Source: an uncultured bacterium
Lineage (GTDB): Bacteria; Verrucomicrobiota; Lentisphaeria; Victivallales; UBA1829
NCBI GenBank assembly: GCA_949290385.1
Contig: CASERY010000072.1
Coordinates: 1 to 40,992, forward strand
DNA: 40,992 nucleotides
Reading direction: 5' to 3'
Part shown: positions 9,391-19,721 of the stretch, in pieces
Layout: each line of letters opens with the position of its first letter
Numbering within the stretch: position 1 is the first letter of the stretch
Translations under genes and position numbers: made by a program
The notes under the pieces: model-generated
Database searches by the model: none
Seen by the model: the letters and a program-made list of their open reading frames with translations, nothing else
Told to the model about the DNA's origin: nothing

Positions 9391-10512
9391 TTAAAGAGCA
9401 ATCCAGTGGCCTTCCCGACTGGATTGCCGCAGGGCTTCCATGATTTTTTCGAGACGAATTCCATCTGCAAGGTCGGGATGTGCAGGCTCATTTTTTGCCA
9501 CATGGTCCAAAAAACTGTAAAGGCAATGTACATGTGCGCGGAGCCAGCCCATGGGAGATTTTACGGAAGGAAAGCCGGCAGGTTTTGCAAAGCGCTGTCC
9601 GCAGTCGATGGCGGTCCAGCCTTTGAACCCGCCGAAAGGACTGTCTGAAAGGGTATTGTCATAAAAGAAAAGCTGATTGGGGTTCATGCCATTGAAACGG
9701 AGTGCTCCTTTGGAACCGTGAATTTCAAAGCGCAGCTCGTCTTCTGAACCGGAAGCAAGTTTCGTTGCAGTGACGGTTCCGCAGGCATGATTCTTAAGCC
9801 TGACAAGGGCCATCAGATTATCTTCTGTGGGAACCTGGGTTATTCCGCCGTTTCCATCCGGACGGCTTTTATAGGGTGTATAACAGGAGGCAGAAACCTC
9901 GGAGAAGGTTCCATCAAGAAGGTCATTCATAAGATCCAGCACATGACTGCCCAGATCCGCCAGGACTCCTCCCTTGAGTTTCCAGGGAAGAATAACCGTT
10001 TCAGGTTTTGCACTGCCGGAATGGAGAAAGTCCGCGCGAAATTCATGAATATCGCCCAGGGCCCCGGACTGGATGATTTGTTTTGCCCGGAGGGTAGCCG
10101 GAAGAAAACGGTACTGTAAGACCATCTGGGCAATTCCGGTGTAGGCGGGAAGTGCCTGTTCGATCATGATGGCTTCTTCGAGACTGCCGGTCAGGGGTTT
10201 TTCACAGTAGATATGCTTTCCTGCGGCCATGGCGGAGAGAAGGGCTTCCCTGTGGCAGTCGTTTGGAGAGGCAATGTCCACAATATCAATTTCAGGATCT
10301 TCGGTGATGCTTCTGAAATCGGTACAGGGAACAGTACCGTTTCCAAGAAAACTGGCTGCTTTTTCCGCAGTCCGGGCGTGGGACGTGCAGACACGGGTGA
10401 TGAGTGGTTTGAATGGACAGGGATCGTAAAAGTAGGGCAGATTATTCCAGCAATATGCATGGACTTTGCCAATGAATCCAAATCCGATCAGTCCGACTTT
10501 TAGTGTCTGCAT
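9391..10512 (-). CDS. Gfo/Idh/MocA family NAD(P)-dependent oxidoreductase
   Basis: Members oxidise or reduce sugars, inositols and their derivatives with NAD(P). This 373-residue protein has the N-terminal Rossmann motif (VGLIGFGFIGKVHA, GxGxxG), the diagnostic EKPLTGSLEEA (Lys of the EKP motif) and the C-terminal alpha/beta domain (LKGGVLADLGSHVLDLMNDL). I chose ATG 10512 because the Rossmann strand begins four residues later; a longer frame to 10566 would add 18 unconserved residues and run into the terminator. It ends in TAA with no TAG. Near the secreted hydrolase it may act on released sugars; that link is inference. Confidence 0.88.
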   Translation of the reverse strand: MQTLKVGLIGFGFIGKVHAYCWNNLPYFYDPCPFKPLITRVCTSHARTAEKAASFLGNGTVPCTDFRSITEDPEIDIVDIASPNDCHREALLSAMAAGKHIYCEKPLTGSLEEAIMIEQALPAYTGIAQMVLQYRFLPATLRAKQIIQSGALGDIHEFRADFLHSGSAKPETVILPWKLKGGVLADLGSHVLDLMNDLLDGTFSEVSASCYTPYKSRPDGNGGITQVPTEDNLMALVRLKNHACGTVTATKLASGSEDELRFEIHGSKGALRFNGMNPNQLFFYDNTLSDSPFGGFKGWTAIDCGQRFAKPAGFPSVKSPMGWLRAHVHCLYSFLDHVAKNEPAHPDLADGIRLEKIMEALRQSSREGHWIAL

Positions 10513-10532
10513 AGTGGTAGTACCCGGGGTTG

Positions 10533-10577
10533 AAAAATCTCCGGACAAGCGTGCCTGTATCGACAAGCTGTCCGGAG
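10533..10577 (-). terminator. Terminator of ilvE
   Basis: On the minus strand GCTCCGGACAGC pairs with GCTTGTCCGGAG with one bulge and is followed by ATTTTT. It lies 33 bases past the ilvE stop and separates ilvE from the oxidoreductase gene, which should therefore have its own promoter. Confidence 0.75.
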
Positions 10578-10609
10578 CATTGTTTTATCTGAAAGATAAG
10601 AAGACGGCG

Positions 10610-11638
10610 TCAGATTTCGAAGAGCCAGTTGTGCTTGTCTTCGATTTCCCCATACTGGATACCGGTAAGGGTGTCATAAAGTTTCTTGGAAACCGGGCCG
10701 CATTCATGGCCGTAGTTAATGACTTTGCCGCCGATTGTAATCGAAGAGATCGGGGTGATTACTACAGCGGTTCCGCAGGCGTCAACTTCTGCAAAATTTT
10801 CCAGTTCTGTGGCTTCAATTTTACGTTTTTCCACGGGGTAGCCGAGATCCTTGGCCACCTGCATCAGGGATTTGTTTGTAACGCTGGGCAGAATGGACGG
10901 AGAATCGGAAGTTACGTATTTGCCGTCCTTGGTAATGGCCAGGAAGTTGCTGGTTCCGAATTCGTCAATGTATTTGTGTTCTCTCGGATCCAGGAAAAGC
11001 GGAATCGGATATCCTGCCTGTTTGGCAAGTTTTGCAGGCATAAGGCTGGCTCCGTAATTACCGGCTACTTTAAACTGGCCCATGCCTTTAGGTGCGGCGC
11101 GGTCAAAATCTTCACAGACGAGAGCGGGGACGCCTTTCAAGCCTTCCTTATAATATTTGCCGACAGGCATGACCATGATGAGGAAGTCATAACGGTCTGC
11201 AGGTGCGACTCCAATCTGTGGACCTGTTCCAATATGGAGCGGACGAATATAAAGAGATCCACCGGATCCGTAAGGCGGGACATAGTCAATGTTATCCAGG
11301 ACAACGCGGCGTACTGCATCGAGGAACATTTCCTCAGGAACTTCAGGTCCCAGAAGCTGGTGAACAGTACGGTTCATTCTCTAGCTGTTTTCCTGCGGAC
11401 GGAAAACACGGACTTTGCCGTCTTTGCAGCGGAAGGCTTTGAGTCCCTCGAAGGCGGCCTGTCCGTAATGCAGGCAGGTCGCAGCAATGGACATGGTAAT
11501 GTATGGATCACTGGAAAGGGTTCCCTTGTCCCAGGAACCATTGGACCATGTGTAGCGAATGTGAGAACGGACGGGCATATAGCCGAATCCCAGGGATGCC
11601 CAGTCGATATCCTCTCTGATACCGCGTGCGTATGTCAT
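10610..11638 (-). CDS. ilvE: Branched-chain amino acid aminotransferase, one in-frame TAG
   Basis: This PLP enzyme transfers the amino group between glutamate and the branched-chain 2-oxoacids, the last step of Ile, Leu and Val synthesis. Read through TAG it is 342 residues, typical of the family. It shows YGQAAFEGLKAF and FRPQENS before the TAG, and RMNRTVHQLL, YIRPLHIGTG, the PLP-lysine region FKVAGNYGASL, DEFGTSNFL and ITPISSITI after it. The TAG (11381-11383, residue 86) falls inside the conserved FRPxxNxxRxNR segment, at a site where family members usually carry K, Q, R or E. Both halves are needed for a functional fold. AGGAG lies just upstream of the ATG. It ends in TGA and is divergent from pal. 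Confidence 0.95.
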
Positions 11639-11716
11639 AGTGTTCTCCTTGTGAAATAAGTTGATGGAAGACAGAGCGATTGTAAGTCAGGGTGTCCTCC
11701 GGATTTGTTTTTATAA

Positions 11717-11745
11717 AATTTACTTGCATTTTCGCGGTTAGTCAA
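11717..11745 (-). promoter_or_regulatory. Candidate sigma70-type promoter of ilvE
   Basis: On the minus strand TTGACT (11740-11745) and TAAATT (11717-11722) are separated by 17 bases, about 80 bases upstream of the ilvE start. The -35 matches the consensus at five of six bases and the -10 at four of six. Confidence 0.4.
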
Positions 11746-11765
11746 TGAAATTTGCAAAAAACTCT

Positions 11766-11794
11766 TTGAAATTTAGCTGTTCCTGGTATATCTT
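11766..11794 (+). promoter_or_regulatory. Candidate sigma70-type promoter of the Pal-like lipoprotein gene
   Basis: TTGAAA (11766-11771) and TATCTT (11789-11794) are separated by 17 bases, about 50 bases upstream of the ATG at 11846. The -35 matches five of six consensus bases and the -10 four of six. Confidence 0.4.
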
Positions 11795-11845
11795 GAAAAG
11801 GCAGGCAGAAAAGAGAATGACAATTTTATCGAGGATTGAATAAGT

Positions 11846-12520
11846 ATGAAAATGACAAAATTTATGATGATTGCCCTGTTGGGCTGCGGAATCACGGTTT
11901 TTTCCGCTTCCTGTGAACTTTTTGAAGATCCTTCTGATATGGAGGACAGTGAGTTCTACGTAGGGGATGACTATTATACTCCTGCCGGCAATGCTTCGCG
12001 CAGCACTTCCACTGCCAGTACCGGTACTCGTGGCAGAGATGGATATGATCTTGACAATGCAGACAATTATCCGGATTATGCCGGCAGCGATGTTTCTGAT
12101 GAGAGCGGCCCCTCGGCATATGAGGATCAAGTCGGCGGAGATCCATATGTGGACGGATTCGGTCCCAGAGTTCAGGAGGTAAGTTTTGAACCTGTCTATT
12201 TCAATTTTGACCAGAACACGATTCCGTATTCTGAAATAGTCAAAATTGATGTGGTGGTTTCTTACCTGAATGAGCATGCGGACCAGGGGGTAGTTATAGA
12301 AGGAAACTGTGATGAGCGCGGAACCTCTGAATACAATCGTGCACTGGGCGAAGAACGAGCCATCTCTGTGAAACAGCAGCTTCTTCAGCAGGGAATTGGG
12401 GAATCCAGAATCAAAACCCTGAGTTGGGGTGAAGATAAACCTGCTGTCAGCGGATCCACGGAAGATGCGTACAGATTGAACCGTCGTGCTGAGTTTGTCC
12501 CTGTGTATCTGGAAAGATAA
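11846..12520 (+). CDS. pal: Pal-like OmpA-family lipoprotein
   Basis: Pal anchors the outer membrane to peptidoglycan. This 224-residue protein has a lipoprotein signal (MKMTKFMMIALLGCGITV, lipid-attachment Cys in FSASCELF, about residue 23). A long acidic Ser/Thr/Gly/Asp-rich linker (about 30-105) follows, then a C-terminal OmpA domain: YFNFDQNTIP, VIEGNCDERGTSEYN (the Asp and Arg expected to contact diaminopimelate), ALGEERAISV, and NRRAEFV near the end. The linker is longer than in typical Pal. tolA/tolB/tolQR are not present nearby, so Tol-Pal function is not shown; a general OmpA-type lipoprotein is the alternative. It ends in TAA, with a strong terminator downstream. Confidence 0.88.
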   Translation: MKMTKFMMIALLGCGITVFSASCELFEDPSDMEDSEFYVGDDYYTPAGNASRSTSTASTGTRGRDGYDLDNADNYPDYAGSDVSDESGPSAYEDQVGGDPYVDGFGPRVQEVSFEPVYFNFDQNTIPYSEIVKIDVVVSYLNEHADQGVVIEGNCDERGTSEYNRALGEERAISVKQQLLQQGIGESRIKTLSWGEDKPAVSGSTEDAYRLNRRAEFVPVYLER

Positions 12521-12602
12521 CTGATTCTGGTGGAAAATCCACGTCTGGAACAATGCTGTACCGAATGCCGTCTTGTGCAACACAGCATTGAATAGAATCT
12601 GA

Positions 12603-12642
12603 AAGACCTGTTTGCCTGAAAATGGCAAGCAGGTCTTTTTTT
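12603..12642 (+). terminator. Strong Rho-independent terminator after pal
   Basis: AAGACCTGTTTGCC (12603-12616) pairs with GGCAAGCAGGTCTT (12624-12637) over 14 pairs with a seven-base loop, followed by a run of T. Confidence 0.93.
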
Positions 12643-12786
12643 ATTGGCTCATTTGGAGTCTTGACTATGCCTGTTTAAAGATCCGGAATTTTTCCTCAAG
12701 GAAGCTGATTTGGCGAAAAAACGAAAGAAGAAAAAGGAGGGGAGAGGAAGAAAAAATGGAATAAGTTTCTGCTCATCTTGGCGTTC

Positions 12787-13851
12787 TTACTTTGCTTCTT
12801 CCTCATAAAGATATCCTGGATTACCGGAGATCATGGTGGAATTTTTGTGATTTCCATAGTCATGAATCAGTTCCTGAGTGGCCGCCTTTGCAAGGGTATT
12901 GCAGGATACGGAACAGGCATTGCAGGCATTCAGTTCCATGCCGATGGCTGGAGACATGCTGCCTTTGCCGTTGTCATCCTTACCACAGCACAGAGTGTTG
13001 CCGGTGAAAGTGATTCCGGTACAGGAATCCATCCTGAAATGGACAGAGTCACAGGGAGGAGTCCATTCTTCTTTGCCGCTCCGGTAAATAAGATTGCCTG
13101 TCAAGGTTATTTGAGCGCAGTCACGTAGCTCAATGCCGCAGTGCCCGCTGCGGTCGATATAGTTTCCGGTGATATTCCAGTGGCTGCCGCGGTGAATTGC
13201 AATACCACAGCAACGGTTCCATTCAATGCGGTTGCCGGTCATAGTGACAGACGCATTTTCTTCAGCGGTGCGGACTCCGGCTCCTTTATTGCCGCTCATC
13301 CAGTTGTCGAGGACGAATCCATCCCAGCCACGGATGCAGAGACCGCTGCCACCATTGTGTTTCAAATGGGAATGACGAATGGAGAAACACCAGACTCTTT
13401 CAAGGTGAATGCCGTCTCCGGAAAAACCTTCAACGCGGCAGTTGTCAATGACAGGAGTATCTTCCTGTTTGCCGTAGTCAGGTTTGTCGATCATGATTCC
13501 GTGGATGGTGCGCGGGAACTCATCTCCGCATCCGCATAGACAGAGAGAGTACAGTTTTACCCCGAATGCAGATGTCAGATTGAACATGCAGCGGGAGGTG
13601 TCATCACTCCGGAGAACAAGAACAGTGCCTGCGGGTTTGCGGTAGGCAAAGTTCGCGCTTCCCCGGATTTCGATATTCGGACGAGCTTTTAATTCTCCTG
13701 TAATATATGTGCCGGGAGGAATGAAAACGGTTCCCTGGATTTTCTAGGCCTGGTCTATTGCTTCCTGAATGGGCCGGGTATCATCCGCGATGCCGTTTCC
13801 GGCTGCCCCGAAATCCCGAACGTTGAAAAAACCGTATCCGTGACTGTTCAT
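12787..13851 (-). CDS. Parallel beta-helix (pectate-lyase-like) protein, one in-frame TAG
   Basis: This 354-residue right-handed beta-helix protein is probably a carbohydrate-active or surface-binding protein. The N-terminus is the Pectate_lyase_3 signature: FFNVRDFGAAGNGIADDTRP, IQEAIDQA, then after the TAG KIQGTVFIPPGTYITGELK. The rest is a series of helix rungs with repeated NxI/GN patterns (GFVLDNWMSGNKGAGV, MTGNRIEWNRCCGI, ITGNYIDRSGHCGI, LTGNLIYRSG). The TAG (13744-13746, residue 36) lies in a conserved region between the first helix and the first rung. I chose ATG 13851 because it has AAGGA nine bases upstream and restores the full family N-terminus. A start at 13587 would delete the signature. 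There is no signal peptide. It ends in TAA. Confidence 0.85.
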
Positions 13852-13945
13852 CAGTAAGGTTCCTTTATGCTGGATTAGAATTTTTGCACAGGTTTGTGTC
13901 TGGTATACTTGAAAGCCGTATCATAAACAATACTGGGAGTATACC

Positions 13946-14107
13946 ATGGAAAGAATGATTTGCGAATACTTCTGCATGAAAAACAGAAAAAAGATGAGAG
14001 AAACTCCTGAAGATGCCGTTACAGAGGCTGTCGAAATAAAATCCATGAATGAAAAAAAACTGCTTCATGGGCTTGACATCCTTCCTGCATAGGCTGCGGT
14101 GTTCTGA
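13946..14107 (+). CDS. Possible small ORF with a near-terminal TAG
   Basis: ATG 13946 has a plausible GGGAG eight bases upstream. The frame gives 48 charged, Met/Lys/Glu-rich residues to a TAG (14090-14092), then AAVF and TGA. If UAG is sense the product is 53 residues; if it is a stop, 48. I recognise no family. Its gene would end about 100 bases before the WecA-type gene. This is low-confidence because short frames occur by chance. Confidence 0.35.
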
Positions 14108-14211
14108 CGGGAAAGAAAAATGAAGGCGGAACTTTTGAAAAAACTGTTATTTTTAAAAAAATTGTATTATATTACGCCAGAAGAGACCAACAGGAGACTG
14201 GAGATACTGAA

Positions 14212-15336
14212 TTGAAGGAATGGATTTTTTACGGCTGCACTTTTATGGCAGCTTTTGTTTTGACGGCCGGAGTTACTCCGCTTTTCCGCAGACTTGCAGC
14301 AGTCTGGGGATTCATGGATGTGCCAAAGGCGGAACAGCATAAACTGCATGGAAAGTAGACTCCGCTTCTGGGTGGAGCTGCTATGTTTTCCGGATGGATC
14401 CTGACTATTTTCGGCGGATTCGCAGGACTTGGGATTTTTGGGGAGTCGCTGGGACTGAACGATGTGATGGATGGTGCGCTGCGAATGAGCCGCGAGCTGA
14501 CGGCTATTTGTCTTTGTGCATTTCTCTCTGTCCTATGGGGACTCCTGGATGATAAGAAACCCATGAAGGCAGGGGTGAAATTTGCCGGACAGCTTTTCAT
14601 CGCCATTGGAATTGTTGTCGGAGGAGGAATCCGTCTTTCCTGCTTCATCGACAGTCCGGTGCTGACCAGTGTGCTGACTGTCCTTTGGATGCTCTTCATT
14701 TTAAATGCGATTAATTTTTTCGACAATATGGACGGTCTGGCGGTTGGCACAGCAGCCATAGCATTTTTATTCTTTACAATAGCGGCCGGCATCAATGGTC
14801 AGTATCTTGTAGCGGCGCTGGGAGCCTGCTCGTGTGCGGCTTCCTGTGGATTCTGGTTGTACAACAAAAATCCGGCATCTATTTTCATGGGGGATTCCGG
14901 AAGCCATTTCCTGGCTTTTCTGTTGGGAATTATCAGTGCCAAGGTGACTTACTACAGTCCGGAAATAGACTCAACACGATTTGCTGTGCTTTTGCCATTG
15001 TTTATTCTGGCTGTGCCGATTTTTGATGCTTTTGCGGTTGTTGTGATACGTCTTCATAACCATAAGCCGATTTACAAGGGAGATCACAATCATATTTCTC
15101 ACAGATTCCTGCACTTGGGAATGAGCAGGAAACGGGCTGTACAGGCGGTTCATCTGCTGGTGCTGGTTTCCTGCCTGGGGGCTCTGCCGCTTTTATGGTG
15201 TGATTTGAAGACTTGTATCGTCCTGATTGTGCAGGGGCTGACGATTCTTCTGCTTTTAACGGTGGTTCAGATGGCCTCACGACATGAATCTGGAGATTGC
15301 AGCGCAGTCAATATCCTGAAAAAAGAACAGCCCTGA
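14212..15336 (+). CDS. WecA/TagO-type undecaprenyl-phosphate sugar-1-phosphate transferase, one in-frame TAG
   Basis: These membrane enzymes move a HexNAc-1-phosphate from a UDP-sugar to undecaprenyl phosphate, starting glycan synthesis. The 374-residue protein has about ten membrane segments and the family motifs LLDDKKPMKAGVK, NAINFFDNMDGLA, IFMGDSGSHF and the C-terminal GDHNHISHRFLHLGMS, which points to the WecA/TagO branch rather than MraY. The TAG (14356-14358, residue 49) sits in HGK*TPLLGGAAMF, a conserved N-terminal motif whose marked position is variable. The N-terminal segment before the TAG (LTAGVTPLFRRLA, GFMDVPKAEQHKLHGK) is part of the family and would be lost under the standard code. 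I chose a TTG start because GGAG lies eight bases upstream. It ends in TGA. Confidence 0.88.
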
Positions 15337-15359
15337 GAATGGTATTCTTTGCAGGGCTG
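15328..15359. other. Hairpin over the end of the WecA-type gene
   Basis: CAGCCCT (15328-15334) pairs with AGGGCTG (15353-15359) across the TGA. No T-tract follows on the plus strand, so it is not a classical terminator; it may protect the 3' end of the message. Confidence 0.35.
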
Positions 15360-15492
15360 GCGGAAAGAAAAAACAGAAAGGGTAGACTGCTGCATCTGTA
15401 CTGGTGCCGGATGACAGCATAGACAGCCCTTCGACGGGTCCTGGAAATCCGGGGATTTTTCATTGAAATCAAAAAATATAAAGGAAGCATGG

Positions 15493-17700
15493 ATGAAAGG
15501 CAATATGCGTTTCCGTCGCCTGGGCGGCTCCTATCAGCTGATGATTGAAACGGCTGAAGATCTTCAGAATGTGCTGGAACTGAACGTTGCACACTGGGCT
15601 GTAACCAGCATAAAGATCAATTCCATGATTTGTGATTCGGCTTTTCTGGAAACGCTGGATTCCGGCAAAAACGGACGCATTCGTGCGGATGAAGTGCAGG
15701 CTGCTCTGCGTTGGCTTTTAAGCTATTATAAGGATGTTTCGGATATTGTTGCAGGTGCAGATCATCTGACATTATCTAAATTAAATCCGGAGAATCCGGC
15801 TGCAAGACTGATTCAGGAAAGCGTCCGGGTAGCCCAGCGGAATCTGAATCTTCCGGATTCAGATACCATTACGATGAATGAGCTGAATGATCATGCCAAT
15901 ATTATTTCCAATGCACTTCAAAACGGAGATGGTGTTATTCCTCCGGACCCGGTGGAATCGCTGGATCCGGAAGCTGCTGCATGTATTCGGGATATTATGA
16001 AACGGGTCGGATCTCATCCGGATGTCAGTGGGGTCCCGGGGGTATCCCAGGAGGATCTGGATACTTACGAGTCTCTGGCAAAGACCTATCTTGCCTGGAT
16101 AGACCGGAAGGAACAGGATGCCCGGACTCTGTTTCCCTTCGGAGATCATACCGCTTCATTTTATGCGGCTTTCCAGACCGTGGAAGAGGCTGTAGATGCC
16201 TTTTTCCGCAGCTGCGAAACACTGAATTATACAGCAGCAGGCGAGGCTAAGCTGCAAACTGTTGTTCATACCTTTGACCCTTTGAATGCCGCCTCGGTGG
16301 ATGCGTTTCTGGATCAATCTGTGATCGCGGAGGTGAATCGGGAATGCGTGCTCCGTCTGGACCAGCGGGTGAACCCCGTGTGGCGGGACAGGCTGACAGC
16401 TTTTTTCCAGGCGCAGGAACAATGCGGTCTTGATGGAAAATCCTTGTCATTAGCGGAATGGATCGCCCTCCGCAGGAATCTGGCGCCCTATGGGGCATGG
16501 ATCGCCTCCAAGAATACTTCGATTTTTGACGATGCAGAGTTGGACTGCATTCGTGCCTGGATGAATTCCGGGGTATGCGGACGGATTCGCGAACTGATGA
16601 AGGCGGATGTTGCCGTAGCAAAGAATCTGGATGGTTGCGGAGAAGCCCGCAAGCTGCTGCTCTATCAGAAAGATATGATGGAATTCCTGAACAATTTTGT
16701 GTGTATGCATAAGCTTTTTGAAAATGAGGCAAAGTCCATGATTCAGGTAGGAATTCTGGTTATGGACGGTCGTCAGTTTACGCTTTGCACACTGGTGCAT
16801 AATATTGCAGAGCATAAAGCCATTGCAGTGCGAAGTAATATTTGCGTCATGTATCTGGATATTGCCACGGAAGGCGGATCTGCTGTCAAGTCAATGAAAG
16901 TAGCCGTTGCCGTGACATCCGGACATATGCGGAATCTTTTTATCGGAAAAAGCGGAATCTTCTATACCCGCGATGGTTCTGTATGGGATGCAAAAGTGAT
17001 TGATTTCATTCAGCAGCCTGTTTCAATTGGAGAGGCTTTGTGTGCGCCCTTTCTGAAATTCGGCGAATTTATGCAGAAGCAGGCAGATAAGTTTTTCTCG
17101 ACTAAAAGTAAATCTTATGAAACCAATATTTCCAATGTCGTGGATAAAACGGCCTCTGCTCCTCCCGGTCAGATTGTCCCGGTTCCGGCTCCCGCTGCAG
17201 CACCTGCGGCGGCACCGGCAGGCAACGCATCCAATCCCATGATGCTGATGGGAGGTGGCATTGGCATTGCCGCGATTGGAAGTGCCTTTGCATTTATTGC
17301 GAAAAGTCTGTCCGGGATGTCTTTCTGGACGGTGTTTTCAATTTTGATGGGGATTCTGTTGATTTTTGGCGGTCCCATGATTTTATCGTCCATGCTGAAA
17401 CTTTTCCGCAGAAACCTGGCCGTTTTCCTGGAGGCAAACGGATATGCTTTGAACCGCCAGATGCGCATGTCGATCAAGATGGGCAGGATTTTTACTTTTT
17501 AGCCGAATCTACCCAAAGAATCTGTTTTCAAAAGGCCGGTGGATTTCATCAGCGCAAATGCGCCCCAGATACGAACCATGGGGCTCCGAATGAAAATTCT
17601 GCTGTGGATTCTCTGGGCGGCATGGCTTGCTTTCTGTGCATTTGCAGGATATTTCCTGATCTAGCCGCATTTAGCTAGCAAGTATCCGGGGATTTTTTAA
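15493..17700 (+). CDS. Unknown membrane protein with an EF-hand-like loop, two C-terminal TAG codons
   Basis: I do not recognise this protein, but it is long, well initiated and free of other stops. Near residue 50 it has DSGKNGRIRADE, a 12-residue EF-hand-type loop (D, G and terminal E in place), so calcium binding is possible. A largely helical central region follows, then an Ala/Pro linker (about 565-580), and two hydrophobic segments at about 585-635. A TAG at 17500 would end it at residue 669. The same frame continues with PNLPKESVFKRPVDF and a clear membrane helix (MKILLWILWAAWLAFCAFAG), past a second TAG at 17662 to TAA at 17698. Read through, it is 735 residues with a third membrane segment. 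The charged, basic residues beside that helix make it credible coding sequence. ATG 15493 has AAGGA upstream. Confidence 0.75.
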
Positions 17701-17817
17701 AAAGCGCGGCCTTTTGGCAGCAGATTTATTTTAATTGTGGAAATCTGCTGAAATTGTGCTATTTTTTCAGATAATCCAAAGAAAGACGTATTTTTCATTT
17801 TTCAGAAAGAAACAGGG

Positions 17818-19626
17818 ATGAAGGAAATCACTAAAATCAGAAATTTTTCGATTATTGCCCACATTGACCATGGAAAATCCACCCTGGCCGACCGACTGCT
17901 GGAGGCAACTCACACCATTGAAAAGCGGGACCTTGTGCACGATCAGCTTCTGGATGCAATGGATTTGGAACAGGAGCGCGGCATTACGATTAAATCCCAT
18001 CCTGTGAAAATGAACTACAAGGCTTTGGACGGAGAAGAATACGAACTGAACTTGATTGATACTCCAGGACATGTGGATTTCGCTTATGAAGTGAGTCGTT
18101 CCCTGGCGGCTTGTGAAGGCGCTTTGCTGGTGATTGATGCAACACAGGGCGTGCAGGCTCAGACTGTGGCAAATGTGAATATGGCCATGCGGCACAATCT
18201 TTTTATCATTCCTGTCATCAATAAAATTGACCTGCCGGCCGCGGATCTGAATATGTGCTACGACCAGATGGAGGAGATTCTGGCCATTCCCAGAGAAGAT
18301 GCCATTGCGGTTTCCGCCAAGGAAGGAATTGGCATTCCGGAAGTTCTGGAGGCTATTGTCAAAAGAGTTCCCCATCCGCAGGACTGGAGCGGAAAAGGAT
18401 GTGCGGCGCTGGTTTTTGACTCCATTTACGATGCGTACCGCGGAGTGGTGACCTATGTGAGAATTTTTGGGGGAATGCTGCAGCGCGGAGACCGCATACG
18501 TCTTCTCAGTACGGGTCTGGAATCGGAAATCAAGGAGGTCGGTGTGTTTACTCCGGAGATGAAGGCCTAGGAAGAACTGCATCCCGGATCTGTCGGCTAT
18601 ATTATTCCGAACATTAAGAGCCCGAGTGATGCTCGGATGGGCGATACGATTACAACAATCAAGAATCCCTGTGCAGAAGCTCTTCCCGGATTTCAGGAAG
18701 TAAAGCCCATGGTGTTCAGCGGAGTTTATCCCATTGATACTGCAGATTATGAACAACTGAAATTCAGTATGGCGAAACTTCAGCTCAATGATGCGGCTTT
18801 TGTCTATCAGCCGGAAACTTCTGCCGCGCTGGGATTTGGATTCCGCTGCGGTTTCCTGGGACTTCTTCATATGGAAATTATTCAGGAACGGCTGCGCAGG
18901 GAATACAATATGGATATTATTGCCACATATCCCAGCGTGATTTATCATGTGTACCTGAAAGGCGGGGAAATGGTTTTGGTGGATAACCCGGTCAATCTGC
19001 CGGATCCGTCGGAAATAGACAGAATTGAGGAGCCTATGATTCATGCAAAAATCATGTCTCCTTCCAGTTATATTGGGGATATCATGAATCTTGTGATGAG
19101 CAAGCGGGGTGTCTGCACCAATACGGAAAGCGTGGATGGGAAACACGTCATGATTACTGCGCATCTGCCTATGCACGAGATTTTGATTGATTTTCATGAC
19201 AAGCTTAAATCCATAACCCGAGGCTACGGAAGCATGGATTATGAACCTGCCGGATATCAGGCAGGAAAACTTGTGAAGCTGGATATTCTGGTGAATGGAG
19301 AACCTGTGGATGCTTTTGCAAGCATTGTGCATGCGGACAGTGCCTATGCCAGAGGCCGTGAACTGACAGAGAGACTATCGGAAGTCATTCCCCAGCAGAT
19401 GTTCCAGATTGCCATTCAGGCGGCTATCGGAGGAAAAGTCATTGCCCGTGAAACGGTCCGCCAGCTGCGCAAGAACGTTCTGGCAAAATGTTATGGCGGG
19501 GACATCACTCGCAAACGCAAACTTCTGGAAAAGCAGAAGGAAGGCAAGAAACGCATGAAACAGATCGGGCGGGTGAATATTCCGCAGGAAGCCTTCATTG
19601 CGGTTTTGAAATCGAAAGAAAACTGA
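17818..19626 (+). CDS. lepA: Elongation factor 4 (LepA), one in-frame TAG
   Basis: LepA is a ribosome-associated translational GTPase. Read through TAG it has 602 residues, the usual length. The G1 motif [14 protein letters not shown]2 region GITIK, G3 DTPGHVDF, G4 NKID and G5 SAK are all present. The C-terminal domain carries [20 protein letters not shown] and the family tail [20 protein letters not shown]. The TAG (18568-18570, residue 251) lies in [17 protein letters not shown], in the beta-barrel domain 2, at a site where E. coli has Arg and B. subtilis has a different residue; it is not a conserved position. The two halves join in frame with no other stop. It ends in TGA. Confidence 0.97.
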
Positions 19627-19721
19627 GAGGAAAAACTGCTCGTACGGACTGTTTCTGCCGGAGTAATGCAGTTTTTCCAGAATCTCCTCTCTTGAGAATC
19701 AGAATGATCCGGAGAATATGA

